A stretch of DNA of 64,000 nucleotides from Streptomyces sp. SID8352 (GCF_009862265.1 NZ_WWGX01000095.1:1-64000), one strand, 5' to 3'; counted from the first letter of the stretch, positions 33,888 through 43,483 are shown. Program-made: numbers and translations. The notes: generated from the sequence alone by a model not told the origin.

Positions 33888-35498
33888 GTGGAAGAGCTGG
33901 TCATCCGGGACGCCGACGTCGTGGACGGCTCGGGCGCGGACTCCTACCGCGCCGACGTCGTCGTCGACCGCGGCCGCATCACGGGCATCGTCAAGGAGGC
34001 GGCGGCCGCGGGCTGCATGCGCCCCCGGGCCCGCCGCGAACTGGACGCCGAGGGCCTGGTCCTGGCACCCGGCTTCGTCGACATGCACGCCCACAGCGAT
34101 CTGGCGCTGCTGCGCGACCCCGACCACTGGGCCAAGGTCGCCCAGGGCGTCACCCTGGAGGTCATCGGCCAGGACGGGCTGTCCTACGCACCCGTCGACG
34201 ACCGGACCCTCGGGGAGGTGCGCAGCGCCATCGCCGGGTGGAACGGCCCCGGCGACGACATCGACTTCGACTGGCGGTCGGTCGGCGAGTACCTGGACCG
34301 GCTGGACCGGGGCATCGCCGTGAACGCCGCGTACCTGATCCCGCAGGGCACCGTCCGCGCCCTCGTCGTCGGCTGGGAGGACCGGCCGGCGACCGCGGCC
34401 GAGCTGGACCGGATGCGGCGGCTGGTGGCGCGGGGCATGGAGGAGGGCGCGGTCGGCATGTCCTCCGGGCTGACCTACACGCCGGGCATGTACGCCGAGG
34501 ACGCCGAGCTGACCGAGCTGTGCCGGGTGGTCGCCGGGTACGGCGGCTACTACTGCCCGCACCACCGCTCCTACGGGGCCGGGGCGCTGGCGGCGTACGA
34601 GGAGATGGTGCGGCTGGCCCGGCGGGCGGACTGCCCGCTGCACCTGGCCCACGCGACCATGAACTTCGGCGAGAACGAGGGCCGCGCCCCCGAGCTGCTG
34701 GCCCTGCTGGACGGGGCCCTGGACGCCGGTGCCGACATCACCCTGGACACCTACCCCTACACCCCCGGCTGCACCACGCTGGCGGCGCTGCTGCCGAGCT
34801 GGGCGGGCGAGGGCGGGCCCGCCGAGACACTGCGGCGGCTGGCCGACGACGCGACCGCCGCGCGGATCCGGCACGACCTGGAGGTGAGCGGCTCCGACGG
34901 CTGCCACGGGGTGCCGGTGGACTGGGACACGATCGAGGTCTCCGGCGTCACCGACCCGGCGCTCACCGGGTACACCGGCCGCACCGTGCTGGAGTCGGCG
35001 CGACGGCTCGGGGAGAGCCCCTGGACGGTCGCCCGCCGGCTGCTCCTCGCCGACCGGCTCGGGCCGACGATCCTCCAGCACGTCGGCCACGAGGAGAACG
35101 TCCGGGCGATCATGCGCCACCGGGTCCACACCGGCGGCTCGGACGGCATCCTGCGGGGCACCCGGCCCCATCCGCGGGCGTACGGCACCTTCCCGCACTA
35201 CCTGGGGCGTTACGTGCGCGAGCTGGGCGTGCTCTCGCTGGAGGAGTGCGTCGCCCACCTCACCTCCCGGCCCGCGGCCCGGCTGCGGCTGCCGGACCGG
35301 GGCCTGGTCCGCGAGGGGTACCGCGCCGACCTGGTCCTGTTCGACCCGGCGACGGTCGCGGCGGGCAGCACCTACGAGGAGCCGCGCCGCCCGCCGGCCG
35401 GCATCCCGCACGTCCTGGTCGACGGGCGGTTCGCCGTGGAGGACGGCCGCCGCACCGACGTCCTGGCGGGCCGCTCGGTCCGCCGGACGCCCCGGTGA
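33888..35498 (+). CDS. N-acyl-D-amino-acid deacylase (amidohydrolase superfamily)
   Basis: A 536-aa metal-dependent amidohydrolase. The metal HxH is in GFVDMHAHSDLALL. Later ligands sit in YYCPHHRSYG and in CPLHLAHATMN, and the aspartate region is VHTGGSDGILRG. The C-terminal beta-sandwich closes with DLVLFDPATV. GTG at 33888 has GGAAGG upstream. It releases free D-amino acids from N-acyl forms, feeding the deaminase just upstream. Together with RidA and the IclR regulator this makes a catabolic unit, possibly for D-residues from peptidoglycan or peptides. Confidence 0.94.
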   Translation: MEELVIRDADVVDGSGADSYRADVVVDRGRITGIVKEAAAAGCMRPRARRELDAEGLVLAPGFVDMHAHSDLALLRDPDHWAKVAQGVTLEVIGQDGLSYAPVDDRTLGEVRSAIAGWNGPGDDIDFDWRSVGEYLDRLDRGIAVNAAYLIPQGTVRALVVGWEDRPATAAELDRMRRLVARGMEEGAVGMSSGLTYTPGMYAEDAELTELCRVVAGYGGYYCPHHRSYGAGALAAYEEMVRLARRADCPLHLAHATMNFGENEGRAPELLALLDGALDAGADITLDTYPYTPGCTTLAALLPSWAGEGGPAETLRRLADDATAARIRHDLEVSGSDGCHGVPVDWDTIEVSGVTDPALTGYTGRTVLESARRLGESPWTVARRLLLADRLGPTILQHVGHEENVRAIMRHRVHTGGSDGILRGTRPHPRAYGTFPHYLGRYVRELGVLSLEECVAHLTSRPAARLRLPDRGLVREGYRADLVLFDPATVAAGSTYEEPRRPPAGIPHVLVDGRFAVEDGRRTDVLAGRSVRRTPR

Positions 35499-35683
35499 GA
35501 GGGGCACCCCGGTGAGGCGGACGCGCCGGTGGAGCGGGCGCCCCGATGAGACGGGCCCCCCGGCACCCCGGTGCGGCGGCGCGCGTGCGCCGGGGCCCCG
35601 GGTCCGGGCCCCGGGCTCCAGGCCCCGGGTGCCGGGTGCCGGGTGCCGGGCTCCGCGTCCGGCGCGGGGCCCGGCCGCTCCCG
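35499..35683. other. Low-complexity GC tract between convergent genes
   Basis: 185 bases of repeated CACCCCGGTG, GGCCCCGGG and GGGTGCC units. Several self-complementary GGGCCC-type blocks could act as terminators for both flanking genes. No gene seen. Confidence 0.5.
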
Positions 35684-36592
35684 CTACGGCTTGGGCAAGG
35701 CGCATCCGGCGCGGGTGAGGTCCAGCTTGTTGCCGGTGCCGAAGCAGCCGGGGATCTGGTAGCTCTGCTGGGCGTAGTTGATGCCCCGGCGGACGGTGAC
35801 GGTGCCGTCGGCGGCGACCTCGCAGGGGTTGTTGTCGGTGCAGCGGGCCCCGTCCTCGTTGCCGGTGTTGTTGACGGCGACGACCTTGCCGGTGGCGTTG
35901 TCGACGACCGGCGATCCGGAGGTGCCGCCGATGGTCTGGCAGGCGGAGGTGTAGCGGATGGAGTCCTTCCAGGTCCACTGCCCCTCCTTCAGCCGGTAGG
36001 CGAAGCCGTCGACCGAGCAGGAGTAGGTCCGCGTCCAGTAGCCGGAGACGACGGTGATCGCGGTCCCGGCGGCCGGGCGGGTGTCGGAGAGGGTGAGCGG
36101 GGAGATCCCCGAGGAGGCGCGGATCTGCGCGTAGGTGCTGGTGAGCTGGTAGAGGGAGACGTCCGTGTCGGTCATCGTGCCGTAGGCGAGCTTGGCGGCG
36201 CGCAAGGTGGCGACGCGCGTCCCGGCGGCGTTGAGGAGGCTGAAGGTGCGGCTGGAGGCCCGGTCGACGAGGACCTGGCCGGCGGCCGGGAAGCCGGTCT
36301 CCAGGCAGTGGCCGTTGGACATCACCAGCCCGGGGTCGTTGTCGCCGGAGGAGGGCAGGCGGACGAGGGCGCCCGAGCAGTTGCTGAGCGCGACGGTCCC
36401 GGCGAAGGAGACGGCCTGCGCCCCGGCGGGCCGCACGGTGGTGGAGGTCGCCTGGGCCCGGGGCGCGGCGGCCTCGGCCGGGGCGGGTGCGGAGGAGGCG
36501 GGTGCGGAGGAGGCGGACGACGCGATCGCCGGTGCCGCGCCGAGGCCGGTGAGGGCCAGGGTGGCGAGCACGGCCAGGAGAGGCTTCTTCAT
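35684..36592 (-). CDS. Secreted trypsin-like serine protease
   Basis: A 302-aa chymotrypsin-fold (S1-like) protease. The signal peptide covers about residues 1-24, followed by a Ser/Ala/Pro-rich linker or propeptide. The catalytic triad is His in VMSNGHCLE, Asp in TDTDVSLY, and Ser in GGTSGSPVVD. Cysteines near NGHC, SACQ, ARC, NPC and PGC suggest disulfides. Substrate is unknown; such enzymes are common in Streptomyces secretomes. It has its own promoter, with repeated TTTTTGWCATG motifs. Confidence 0.93.
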   Translation of the reverse strand: MKKPLLAVLATLALTGLGAAPAIASSASSAPASSAPAPAEAAAPRAQATSTTVRPAGAQAVSFAGTVALSNCSGALVRLPSSGDNDPGLVMSNGHCLETGFPAAGQVLVDRASSRTFSLLNAAGTRVATLRAAKLAYGTMTDTDVSLYQLTSTYAQIRASSGISPLTLSDTRPAAGTAITVVSGYWTRTYSCSVDGFAYRLKEGQWTWKDSIRYTSACQTIGGTSGSPVVDNATGKVVAVNNTGNEDGARCTDNNPCEVAADGTVTVRRGINYAQQSYQIPGCFGTGNKLDLTRAGCALPKP

Positions 36593-36637
36593 GTGGGGGT
36601 CCCCTCTGAGGCGGACACCGGAGATCTTCCGGCGGCC

Positions 36638-36663
36638 TTTTTGTCATGCACATTTTTGACATG
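36638..36663 (-). promoter_or_regulatory. Repeated TTTTTGWCATG motif before the protease gene
   Basis: TTTTTGTCATG (36638-36648) and TTTTTGACATG (36653-36663) are 15 bases apart, and TCATG...CATGA forms an inverted repeat across them. It is a rare T-rich spot in this DNA, about 50 bases upstream of the protease start, hence a likely operator or promoter. Confidence 0.5.
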
Positions 36664-36828
36664 ACCCGCGCACCCCACAAGAAGGCGAACGGGTCACTTC
36701 CGGAGCCGTCCCCGCCCCCGCTCCCCCTCCCCCGCGGCACGGCCGGGCGGGGAATCCGGTGAAACGTCCGGTTCCACGTGGCGGAGAACACGGCCCGCGC
36801 GCCGCGGCCGGGCCGTAAGCTCACGGAC

Positions 36829-38040
36829 ATGCAGGTGATCCAGTCGACCAAGCTCGCCAACGTCTGTTACGAGATCCGGGGCCCGGTGCTCGAGGAGGCG
36901 ATGCGGCTGGAAGCTGCCGGTCACCGCATCCTGAAGCTCAACACGGGCAACCCGGCGGCCTTCGGCTTCGAGTGCCCGCCCGAGATCCTGGAGGACATCC
37001 TCCGCAACGTCTCGTCCGCGCACGGCTACGGCGACGCCAAGGGCCTGCTGGCCGCGCGCCGCGCCGTGGTGATGCACAACCAGACCCTCGGCATCGAGAC
37101 CGACGTCGAGCACGTCTTCATCGGCAACGGCGTCTCCGAGCTGATCGTGATGGCCATGCAGGCCCTGCTCGACGACGGCGACGAGGTGCTCGTACCGGCC
37201 CCGGACTACCCCCTGTGGACGGCCGCCGTCTCCCTGTCCGGCGGCACCGCGGTGCACTACCGCTGCGACGAGCAGTCCGACTGGATGCCCGACCTGGCCG
37301 ATCTGGAGCGGAAGATCACCGACCGCACCAAGGCCCTGGTGATCATCAACCCGAACAACCCCACCGGCGCCGTCTACGACGAGACCGTGCTGCGCGGGCT
37401 GACCGACCTGGCCCGCCGCCACAACCTGCTGGTCTGCTCCGACGAGATCTACGACCGCATCCTGTACGACGACGCCGTCCACATCCCGACCGCCTCCGTC
37501 GCCCCCGACCTGCTCACCCTGACCTTCAACGGCATGTCGAAGGCGTACCGGGTGGCCGGGTACCGGGTGGGCTGGATGGCGATCTCGGGTCCCCGCGCGC
37601 ACGCGGAGTCCTACATCGAGGGCCTGACGATCCTGGCCAACATGCGGCTGTGCGCCAACATGCCGGGCCAGCACGGGGTGGTGGCCGCGCTCGGCGGCCG
37701 GCAGACCATCGACGACCTCGTCCTGCCCGGCGGCCGGCTGCGCGAGCAGCGGGACGCGGCCTACGAGGCGCTGACCCGGATCCCCGGGGTGAGCTGCGTC
37801 AAGCCGAAGGGCGCGCTGTACCTGTTCCCGCGCCTGGACCCCGCGGTGTACAAGATCAAGGACGATCGGCGGATGGTCCTGGACCTGCTGCGGCAGGAGA
37901 AGATCATGGTCGTCCACGGCACCGGCTTCAACTGGCCCGACCCCGACCACTTCCGGGTGGTGACCCTGCCGACGGCCGGGGACCTGAGGGACGCGGTGGA
38001 GCGCATCGGCACCTTCCTGGACGGCTACGCCCAGGTCTGA
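36829..38040 (+). CDS. Class I aminotransferase (AlaA-like, pyruvate/alanine)
   Basis: A 403-aa fold-type I PLP aminotransferase. Motifs are HGYGDAKG, the VLVPAPDYPLWTAAV block, VIINPNNPTGAVYD with the conserved Asn-Pro, SDEIYDRILYDD, and the PLP lysine in TFNGMSKAYRVAGYRVGW. It closely follows the AlaA/YfbQ type that makes alanine from pyruvate and glutamate. The ATG at 36829 (MQVIQSTKLANVCYEIRGP) is the family's usual start; an upstream in-frame extension to 36778 is not family-like. Confidence 0.93.
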   Translation: MQVIQSTKLANVCYEIRGPVLEEAMRLEAAGHRILKLNTGNPAAFGFECPPEILEDILRNVSSAHGYGDAKGLLAARRAVVMHNQTLGIETDVEHVFIGNGVSELIVMAMQALLDDGDEVLVPAPDYPLWTAAVSLSGGTAVHYRCDEQSDWMPDLADLERKITDRTKALVIINPNNPTGAVYDETVLRGLTDLARRHNLLVCSDEIYDRILYDDAVHIPTASVAPDLLTLTFNGMSKAYRVAGYRVGWMAISGPRAHAESYIEGLTILANMRLCANMPGQHGVVAALGGRQTIDDLVLPGGRLREQRDAAYEALTRIPGVSCVKPKGALYLFPRLDPAVYKIKDDRRMVLDLLRQEKIMVVHGTGFNWPDPDHFRVVTLPTAGDLRDAVERIGTFLDGYAQV

Positions 38041-38222
38041 GCCCTCCGCCCGGCCATGCACCCGGCGCACGCCGCCCGGGACCCGGGCCGCGCCGCCGCA
38101 CATCCGCTCGGCACCGCCGGACGCCGGGTCCGCCGCCGCCCCGGGCCCGCCCCCTCGCGGCCCTCACTTTAGACTCGATCCAATGTAGGATGGTTTCCTG
38201 AAAGCAGTCAGGAGGCCGTTCC

Positions 38223-38639
38223 ATGTACGAACCGATCCGCAGCACATCGGTCCACAGCACGGCCGGCACCCCCGCGGACTTCCCCGGCCGGTCCCGTGAG
38301 GACGAGCTGGACATCCAGCTCGCGGGCCATCTCTCCGCGCTGCTCGCCGCCACGGACGAGCTGCGCGCGATGGCGCCCTCCGGTGATCTGGACACCGCCG
38401 CCGACCGGCTCGCCGAGCAGGTCGCCCGGTTGCGGGGAGGCCGCTCGCCGGTCCGAGCGTCCCTGCCGTGCGCGCCCGCCGCGCGGCGCCCGGCCGCCCT
38501 GCACCGCAGGGCGCACACCCTGGCCGGCCGCGCCCTGGTGGTGGCCGCCTCGCGCGCCGACACCGCCGCCGCGATCCTGGCCGCCGAGCGGATGGACGCC
38601 CACGCCGCCGCCGGGGAGCGCCGGGAGCCGGCGCTCTGA
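38223..38639 (+). CDS. Small conserved streptomycete protein of unknown function
   Basis: A 138-aa, mostly helical protein with blocks REDELDIQLAGHLSALLA and HTLAGRALVVAASRADTAAA. There is no signal peptide or membrane segment. AGGAGG lies ten bases before the ATG, and a TAGGAT hexamer about 30 bases upstream could be the -10 element. No function is recognised. It is monocistronic, followed by two hairpins. Confidence 0.8.
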   Translation: MYEPIRSTSVHSTAGTPADFPGRSREDELDIQLAGHLSALLAATDELRAMAPSGDLDTAADRLAEQVARLRGGRSPVRASLPCAPAARRPAALHRRAHTLAGRALVVAASRADTAAAILAAERMDAHAAAGERREPAL

Positions 38640-38645
38640 GGACCG

Positions 38646-38714
38646 GGGCCCGCCGCGGCGGGCCCGTGAACGTTCTCGGCCCGGGGCCCCGCACGCCGTT
38701 GTGCGGGGCCCCGG
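38646..38714. terminator. Two tandem hairpins between convergent genes
   Basis: GGGCCCGCC/GGCGGGCCC at 38646-38665, and a 14-bp stem CCGGGGCCCCGCAC/GTGCGGGGCCCCGG with a GCCGTT loop at 38681-38714. They separate the small plus-strand gene from pckG on the minus strand. Confidence 0.8.
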
Positions 38715-38849
38715 GCCGTGTGCGGGGCCGCCTCCGCTCCGGGGAAGTTCGAGCTACTGGAGCGGGGGGCGCCCCCCTCGCGGCCGGCCTTCGTGACGAC
38801 TTCGCGGGTCAGGGCTAGTCGGACCGGCCGCGGAGCGGGTGGCGGGAGG

Positions 38850-40673
38850 TCAGCCCAGGCGCTCCACCAGCGCCCGGTACTGCTCCCACAGCTCGGCGGG
38901 GGTGTGGTCGCCGAAGGTGTTCAGGTGGCCGGGGACGAGCGCCGCCTCCTCGCGCCAGACCTCCTTGTCGACGCTGAGCAGGAAGTCCAGGTCGGCCTCG
39001 GGCAGGTCGAGCCCCTCGGTGTCCAGGGACTCCTTGGTCGGCAGCACGCCGATCGGCGTCCGGACGCCCTCGGCCCGGCCCTCCAGCCGCTCGACGATCC
39101 ACTTCAGCACCCGGCTGTTCTCGCCGAAGCCGGGCCAGACGAACCGTCCTCCGTCGTCCTTGCGGAACCAGTTGACGTAGTAGATCCGGGGCAGCTTGGC
39201 CGGGTCCTTGTCCTTGGCGACGTCGATCCAGTGGCCCATGTAGTCGCCCATGTTGTAGCCGCAGAACGGCAGCATGGCGAACGGGTCGCGGCGCAGCTCG
39301 CCCACCTTGCCCTCGGCGGCGGCGGTCTTCTCGGAGGCCACGTTGGCCCCGAGGAAGACGCCGTGGTTCCAGTCGAAGGACTCGGTGACCAGCGGGACGG
39401 CGGAGGCGCGGCGTCCGCCGAAGAGGATCGCGGAGATCGGCACGCCCCGGGGGTCCTCCCACTCCGGCGCGATGATCGGGCACTGCGCGGCGGGGGTGGT
39501 GAAGCGGGCGTTGGGGTGGGCGGCCGGGGTGCCGGACGCCGGGGTCCAGTCCTGGCCCTTCCAGTCGGTGAGATGGGCCGGGGTCTCCTCGGTCATCCCC
39601 TCCCACCACACGTCGCCGTCGTCGGTGAGGGCGACGTTGGTGAAGACGGAGTTGCCCCACAGCGTCCTCATCGCGTTGGCGTTGGTGTGCTCACCGGTGC
39701 CGGGCGCGACGCCGAAGAAGCCGGCCTCGGGGTTGATCGCGTAGAGGCGGCCGTCCTCGCCGAAGCGCATCCAGGCGATGTCGTCACCGATGGTCTCCAC
39801 CGTCCAGCCGGGGACGGAGGGCTCCAGCATGGCGAGGTTGGTCTTGCCGCAGGCGGAGGGGAAGGCGGCGGCGACGTACCTGGCCTCGCCGGTGGGCGGG
39901 GTGAGCTTCAGCACCAGCATGTGCTCCGCGAGCCAGCCCTCGTCACGGGCCATGACGGAGGCGATGCGCAGGGCGTAGCACTTCTTGCCGAGCAGGGCGT
40001 TGCCGCCGTAGCCGGAGCCGTAGGACCAGATCTCGCGGTCCTCGGGGAAGTGGGAGATGTACTTGGTGGTGCTGCACGGCCAGGGCACGTCCTGCCCGCC
40101 GGGCTCCAGCGGGGCGCCGACGGTGTGCACCGCCCGGACGAAGAAGCCGTCCTCGCCCAGCTCGTCCAGGACCGGCTGTCCCATGCGGGTCATGGTGCGC
40201 ATGGAGGCGGCGACGTAGGCGGAGTCGGTGATCTCGACGCCGAGCGCGGAGAGGGGGGAGCCGAGCGGGCCCATGCAGAAGGGGACGACGTACATGGTCC
40301 GGCCGCGCATGGCGCCCCGGAACAGCCCGTCGGCGCCGGTGAAGATCTCCCGCATCTCGGCGGGGTCCTTCCAGTGGTTGGTCGGGCCCGCGTCCTCCTC
40401 CTCGGCGGAGCAGATGAAGGTGCGGTCCTCGACGCGCGCGACGTCGGAGGGGTCGGAGGCGGCGTAGAAGGAGTTGGGGCGCTTGACCGGGTCGAGCCGG
40501 ACGAAGGTGCCCTTCTCCACCAGCTCCTCGCACAGTCGCTCGTACTCGGCCTCGGAACCGTCGCACCAGACCACGCGGTCCGGCTGGGTGAGCTGGGCGA
40601 TCTCGTCGACCCATGAGGCCAGTTCCCGGTGCCGGGTGGGGAGGACGGGGGGAGCCGCGATGTCGGGCGCCAC
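38850..40673 (-). CDS. pckG: Phosphoenolpyruvate carboxykinase (GTP)
   Basis: A 607-aa GTP-dependent PEP carboxykinase that converts oxaloacetate and GTP to PEP, CO2 and GDP (gluconeogenesis, anaplerotic exchange). Seen motifs are [20 protein letters not shown], the kinase-1 P-loop [12 protein letters not shown] with the reactive cysteine, kinase-2 GDDIAWMRF, and the guanine-binding FFGVAPGT and FCGYNMGDY regions. The length is standard. GTG at 40673 has AAGGAG six bases upstream. It is monocistronic. Confidence 0.97.
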   Translation of the reverse strand: MAPDIAAPPVLPTRHRELASWVDEIAQLTQPDRVVWCDGSEAEYERLCEELVEKGTFVRLDPVKRPNSFYAASDPSDVARVEDRTFICSAEEEDAGPTNHWKDPAEMREIFTGADGLFRGAMRGRTMYVVPFCMGPLGSPLSALGVEITDSAYVAASMRTMTRMGQPVLDELGEDGFFVRAVHTVGAPLEPGGQDVPWPCSTTKYISHFPEDREIWSYGSGYGGNALLGKKCYALRIASVMARDEGWLAEHMLVLKLTPPTGEARYVAAAFPSACGKTNLAMLEPSVPGWTVETIGDDIAWMRFGEDGRLYAINPEAGFFGVAPGTGEHTNANAMRTLWGNSVFTNVALTDDGDVWWEGMTEETPAHLTDWKGQDWTPASGTPAAHPNARFTTPAAQCPIIAPEWEDPRGVPISAILFGGRRASAVPLVTESFDWNHGVFLGANVASEKTAAAEGKVGELRRDPFAMLPFCGYNMGDYMGHWIDVAKDKDPAKLPRIYYVNWFRKDDGGRFVWPGFGENSRVLKWIVERLEGRAEGVRTPIGVLPTKESLDTEGLDLPEADLDFLLSVDKEVWREEAALVPGHLNTFGDHTPAELWEQYRALVERLG

Positions 40674-41029
40674 GATTGCTCCTTGATGAGGGATTTCGGG
40701 TGGGAGGCCCCGTGGGGGCTGCGACCCGGATGCGTCCCATGGGTTCCCGCCGAGACCCCATGCCGCTCATCCGGTGCCGACCGCACTCATTTGATCATCC
40801 GACGTCCGCGCCCATATGTCCAGAGGGCCTCACACTTGAGCGGCGTGACGATCGCCACGGACCTGGGCACTTCTCCGTGGTTTTTTGCGTTCACCCGGCC
40901 TTCGGCTGAAACTCCTTTTACCCACGGCGGCGAAGACCCCCTGCCCAGCGGGCACCGGGGCGGCCCGTGGGAGAATGGCGCGGCACCGCACACCGCCCGG
41001 CACGGATCACACCGCCGTACTGACGCGTA
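40674..41029. other. Intergenic region between pckG and the hemolysin III gene
   Basis: About 355 bases without a gene. AT-richer patches at 40780-40830 and 40875-40920 (containing GGTTTTTTGCG) are the probable minus-strand pckG promoter area. Confidence 0.4.
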
Positions 41030-41047
41030 ACCTACGGTGGCGTAGGT
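41030..41047 (+). promoter_or_regulatory. Palindromic operator ACCTACG-N4-CGTAGGT
   Basis: A perfect 7-bp inverted repeat with a GTGG spacer ends 11 bases before the ATG of the hemolysin III gene, so it overlaps or abuts the transcription start. TetR/FadR-like proteins use sites of this form. A TetR gene lies just downstream of the target gene. Confidence 0.6.
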
Positions 41048-41058
41048 ACGATGCGGCC

Positions 41059-41763
41059 ATGACTGCGCCCGCCCACGACGTCCCCGGGGACAGGCCGGCC
41101 GCCGGCCCCGCCCCCGTTCCGCTCCCCCCGCCGCATCCGGTGAAGCCGAAGCTGCGCGGCTGGCTCCATCTCGGGATGTTCCCGGCCGTCCTCGTCGCCG
41201 GCCTGGTGCTCACCGCGCTCGCGGAGACGACCAGAGGGCGCGTCGCCTGCGGGATCTACGTCCTGACGGCCTGTCTGCTGTTCGGCGTGAGCGCGCTGTA
41301 CCACCGGGGCGACTGGACCCCGCGCATGGACGGCGTCCTGCGGCGGCTGGACCACGCCAACATCTTCCTGATCATCGCCGGCACCTACACCCCGCTGACG
41401 ATCCTTCTCCTTCCGGAGGCCCAGGGGCAGTGGCTGCTCTGGGGCATCTGGGCGGCGGCGGCCGCCGGCATCGCCTTCCGCGTCCTCTGGGTCGGCGCCC
41501 CGCGCTGGCTCTACACCCCCTGCTACCTCGCCATGGGCTGGGCCTCCGTCTTCTACCTGCCCGACTTCATGCGGACCGGCGGCATCGCCGTCCTGGTCCT
41601 GGTGATCGTCGGCGGTCTGCTCTACAGCGCGGGCGGTGTCGTCTACGGCATCAAGCGCCCCAACCCGTCACCGCGCTGGTTCGGCTTCCACGAGGTCTTC
41701 CACTCCTTCACCCTGGCCGCCTTCATCGCGCACTACGTGGGCATCTCCCTCGTCGCCTACTGA
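41059..41763 (+). CDS. Hemolysin III family (PAQR/TrhA) membrane protein
   Basis: A 234-aa integral membrane protein with seven predicted helices between about residue 36 and the C terminus. The conserved PAQR/HlyIII residues are present: SALYHRGDW, RRLDHANIFLIIAGTYTP, and FGFHEVFHSFTLAAFIAHY, whose histidines form the zinc site. Bacterial members are linked to membrane-fluidity homeostasis; the hemolytic activity is questionable. The start region carries a palindromic operator. Confidence 0.92.
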   Translation: MTAPAHDVPGDRPAAGPAPVPLPPPHPVKPKLRGWLHLGMFPAVLVAGLVLTALAETTRGRVACGIYVLTACLLFGVSALYHRGDWTPRMDGVLRRLDHANIFLIIAGTYTPLTILLLPEAQGQWLLWGIWAAAAAGIAFRVLWVGAPRWLYTPCYLAMGWASVFYLPDFMRTGGIAVLVLVIVGGLLYSAGGVVYGIKRPNPSPRWFGFHEVFHSFTLAAFIAHYVGISLVAY

Positions 41764-41911
41764 TCCGGCGGTGCTCGCCCCGTCCCTCTCCTCCTTCCCT
41801 CCCCGGGCCACGGCCTCCCCGCCGTGGCCCCTGGTGCGCCCGCGCCCCCTCGCGGGCCGGTGCGCCTCCGGCCGGTCCGGCCGTGGCCCCGCCCGCGCCC
41901 GATGCCCGACA

Positions 41912-42553
41912 ATGATGCGCATGACGGCCGCCCGCTCCCCGCTCTCCCCCGCCGACCGTCCGCAGCCCGGTCTGCGGGAACGGAAGAAGCTCAAGACCCG
42001 CCGGGCCATCCGCGCCGCGGCCTACGCGCTGATCCGGGAGCAGGGGTACGACGCCGCCACGGTGGAGCGGATCGCCGAGCGCGCCGAGGTGTCGCCGTCG
42101 ACGGTCCTGCGCTACTTCCCGACCAGGGAGGACATCGTCCTCACCGACGAGCGCGACCCGCTGCTGGTGGCCGAGCTGACCGCCCGCCCGGCCGGTGAGC
42201 CGTGGCGGGCCTCGCTGCGGCACGTGCTGCGCAGCGCCGTCGTCCGCGGCGTCGAGGAGGAGCCGGAGCTGACCCGGATGCGCACCCGGCTGATGGCCGA
42301 GGTCCCGGCGGTGCGCTCCCGGATGCTCCAGAGCGTGTCCGTCACCGGGCGGCTGCTGGCCCGCGCCGTCGGGGACCGCACCGGGCTGGACCCGGACGGC
42401 CTGGAGGTGCGGGTGCTGTCGATGTCCCTGGTCGGCGGCCTGCTGGAGGTCTCCCAGTACTGGGCCGAGCACGGCCACGAGGACGACCTCGGCGGCCTGG
42501 TCGACCGCGCGCTGACCGTCCTGGAGGAGGGGCTGGCCACCCCCGGGGGCTGA
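41912..42553 (+). CDS. TetR family transcriptional regulator
   Basis: A 213-aa TetR repressor. The N-terminal helix-turn-helix is at about residues 25-75 (RRAIRAAAYALIREQGYDAA, VERIAERAEVSPSTVLRYFP). The C-terminal ligand domain is helical. The start is uncertain: ATG codons at 41912, 41915 and 41921 are in frame and none has a strong ribosome site. It lies 148 bases after the hemolysin III gene and could bind the palindrome in front of that gene. Confidence 0.88.
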   Translation: MMRMTAARSPLSPADRPQPGLRERKKLKTRRAIRAAAYALIREQGYDAATVERIAERAEVSPSTVLRYFPTREDIVLTDERDPLLVAELTARPAGEPWRASLRHVLRSAVVRGVEEEPELTRMRTRLMAEVPAVRSRMLQSVSVTGRLLARAVGDRTGLDPDGLEVRVLSMSLVGGLLEVSQYWAEHGHEDDLGGLVDRALTVLEEGLATPGG

Positions 42554-42638
42554 CCGCCCGCCCGTGCGGCCCCGGGGACCGACCGCCACCCGTGCGGCCC
42601 CGGGTGCCGCCGCCCGCCCCCATGGCATCCTGGGCCGG

Positions 42639-43379
42639 GTGAAGCCTTCCGAGATCCGTGTCGCCCTCGCCCCCGGACTGCTCGTGTTCTCCCCCGCGGC
42701 CCGGCGGGACGGCACCGCGTCCGTCGCCGCCGACGGGGTCTCCACCCTCGGTCACGTCGTCGAGTCCCTCGGCGTCCCGCTGACCGAGGTCGGCGCGATC
42801 CGGTGCGACGGTCGGGAGGTCCCGCGCCGCCACGTGCCCCTGGGCGGCGAGTCGGTGGAGGTCGACACCGTGCCGCGCCCCCAGCGGGTGCCGGGTGCTC
42901 CGCTGCGCTTCCTCCTCGACGTGCACCTGGGCACCCTCGCCCGGCGGCTCCGCCTGCTCGGCGTGGACACCGCGTACGAGTCGACGGACCTGGGCGACCC
43001 GGCGCTCGCCTCGCTGTCGGCGGCGGAGAAGCGGGTCCTGCTCAGCCGCGACCGGGGGCTGCTGCGCCGCCGCGAGCCGTGGGCGGGCGCCTTCGTCTAC
43101 AGCACCCGCCCCGAGGAGCAGCTCGACGAGGTGCTGGACCGGTTCCGGCCCGAGCTGCGCCCGTGGACCCGCTGCACCGCCTGCAACGGCCTGCTGCGGC
43201 GGGCCACCCCGGAGGAGGTGGCCGGCCAGCTCAAGGGCGGCACCCGGCGCTCGTACGACGTGTTCGCCCGGTGCGGCGACTGCGGGCGGGCGTACTGGAA
43301 GGGCGCGCACCACGAGCAGTTGGAGGCCATCGTGGAGCGCGCCGTCACGGCCTTCGCGCCGGAGGGCGGCCGGGGCTGA
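42639..43379 (+). CDS. Mut7-C RNase domain protein with ubiquitin-like N-terminus
   Basis: A 246-aa protein. The Mut7-C ubiquitin-like/ThiS-like domain is at about residues 1-85 and the Mut7-C PIN-like RNase domain at about 88-240. The second opens FLLDVHLGTLARRLRLLGVD with its catalytic aspartate and ends in a four-cysteine zinc element (CTACNGLL, CGDCGRAYWKGAHHE). Members are predicted ribonucleases. GTG at 42639 gives the family start; it is followed by a strong hairpin. Confidence 0.92.
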   Translation: MKPSEIRVALAPGLLVFSPAARRDGTASVAADGVSTLGHVVESLGVPLTEVGAIRCDGREVPRRHVPLGGESVEVDTVPRPQRVPGAPLRFLLDVHLGTLARRLRLLGVDTAYESTDLGDPALASLSAAEKRVLLSRDRGLLRRREPWAGAFVYSTRPEEQLDEVLDRFRPELRPWTRCTACNGLLRRATPEEVAGQLKGGTRRSYDVFARCGDCGRAYWKGAHHEQLEAIVERAVTAFAPEGGRG

Positions 43380-43380
43380 G

Positions 43381-43414
43381 GGCCGCCCGCGCCCCCTGGG
43401 GAGCGCGGGCGGCC
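43381..43414 (+). terminator. Terminator after the Mut7-C gene
   Basis: The 12-bp perfect stem GGCCGCCCGCGC/GCGCGGGCGGCC begins one base past the stop, with CTTTCGTTT about 10 bases downstream. It also lies beyond the minus-strand oxidase gene and may serve both. Confidence 0.85.
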
Positions 43415-43483
43415 CTGGGGCCTTTCGTTTGGACCGGGCCGGACCCCGCGAGCCCGGCATGATCCAGACGAGAGGTCCCGGGC

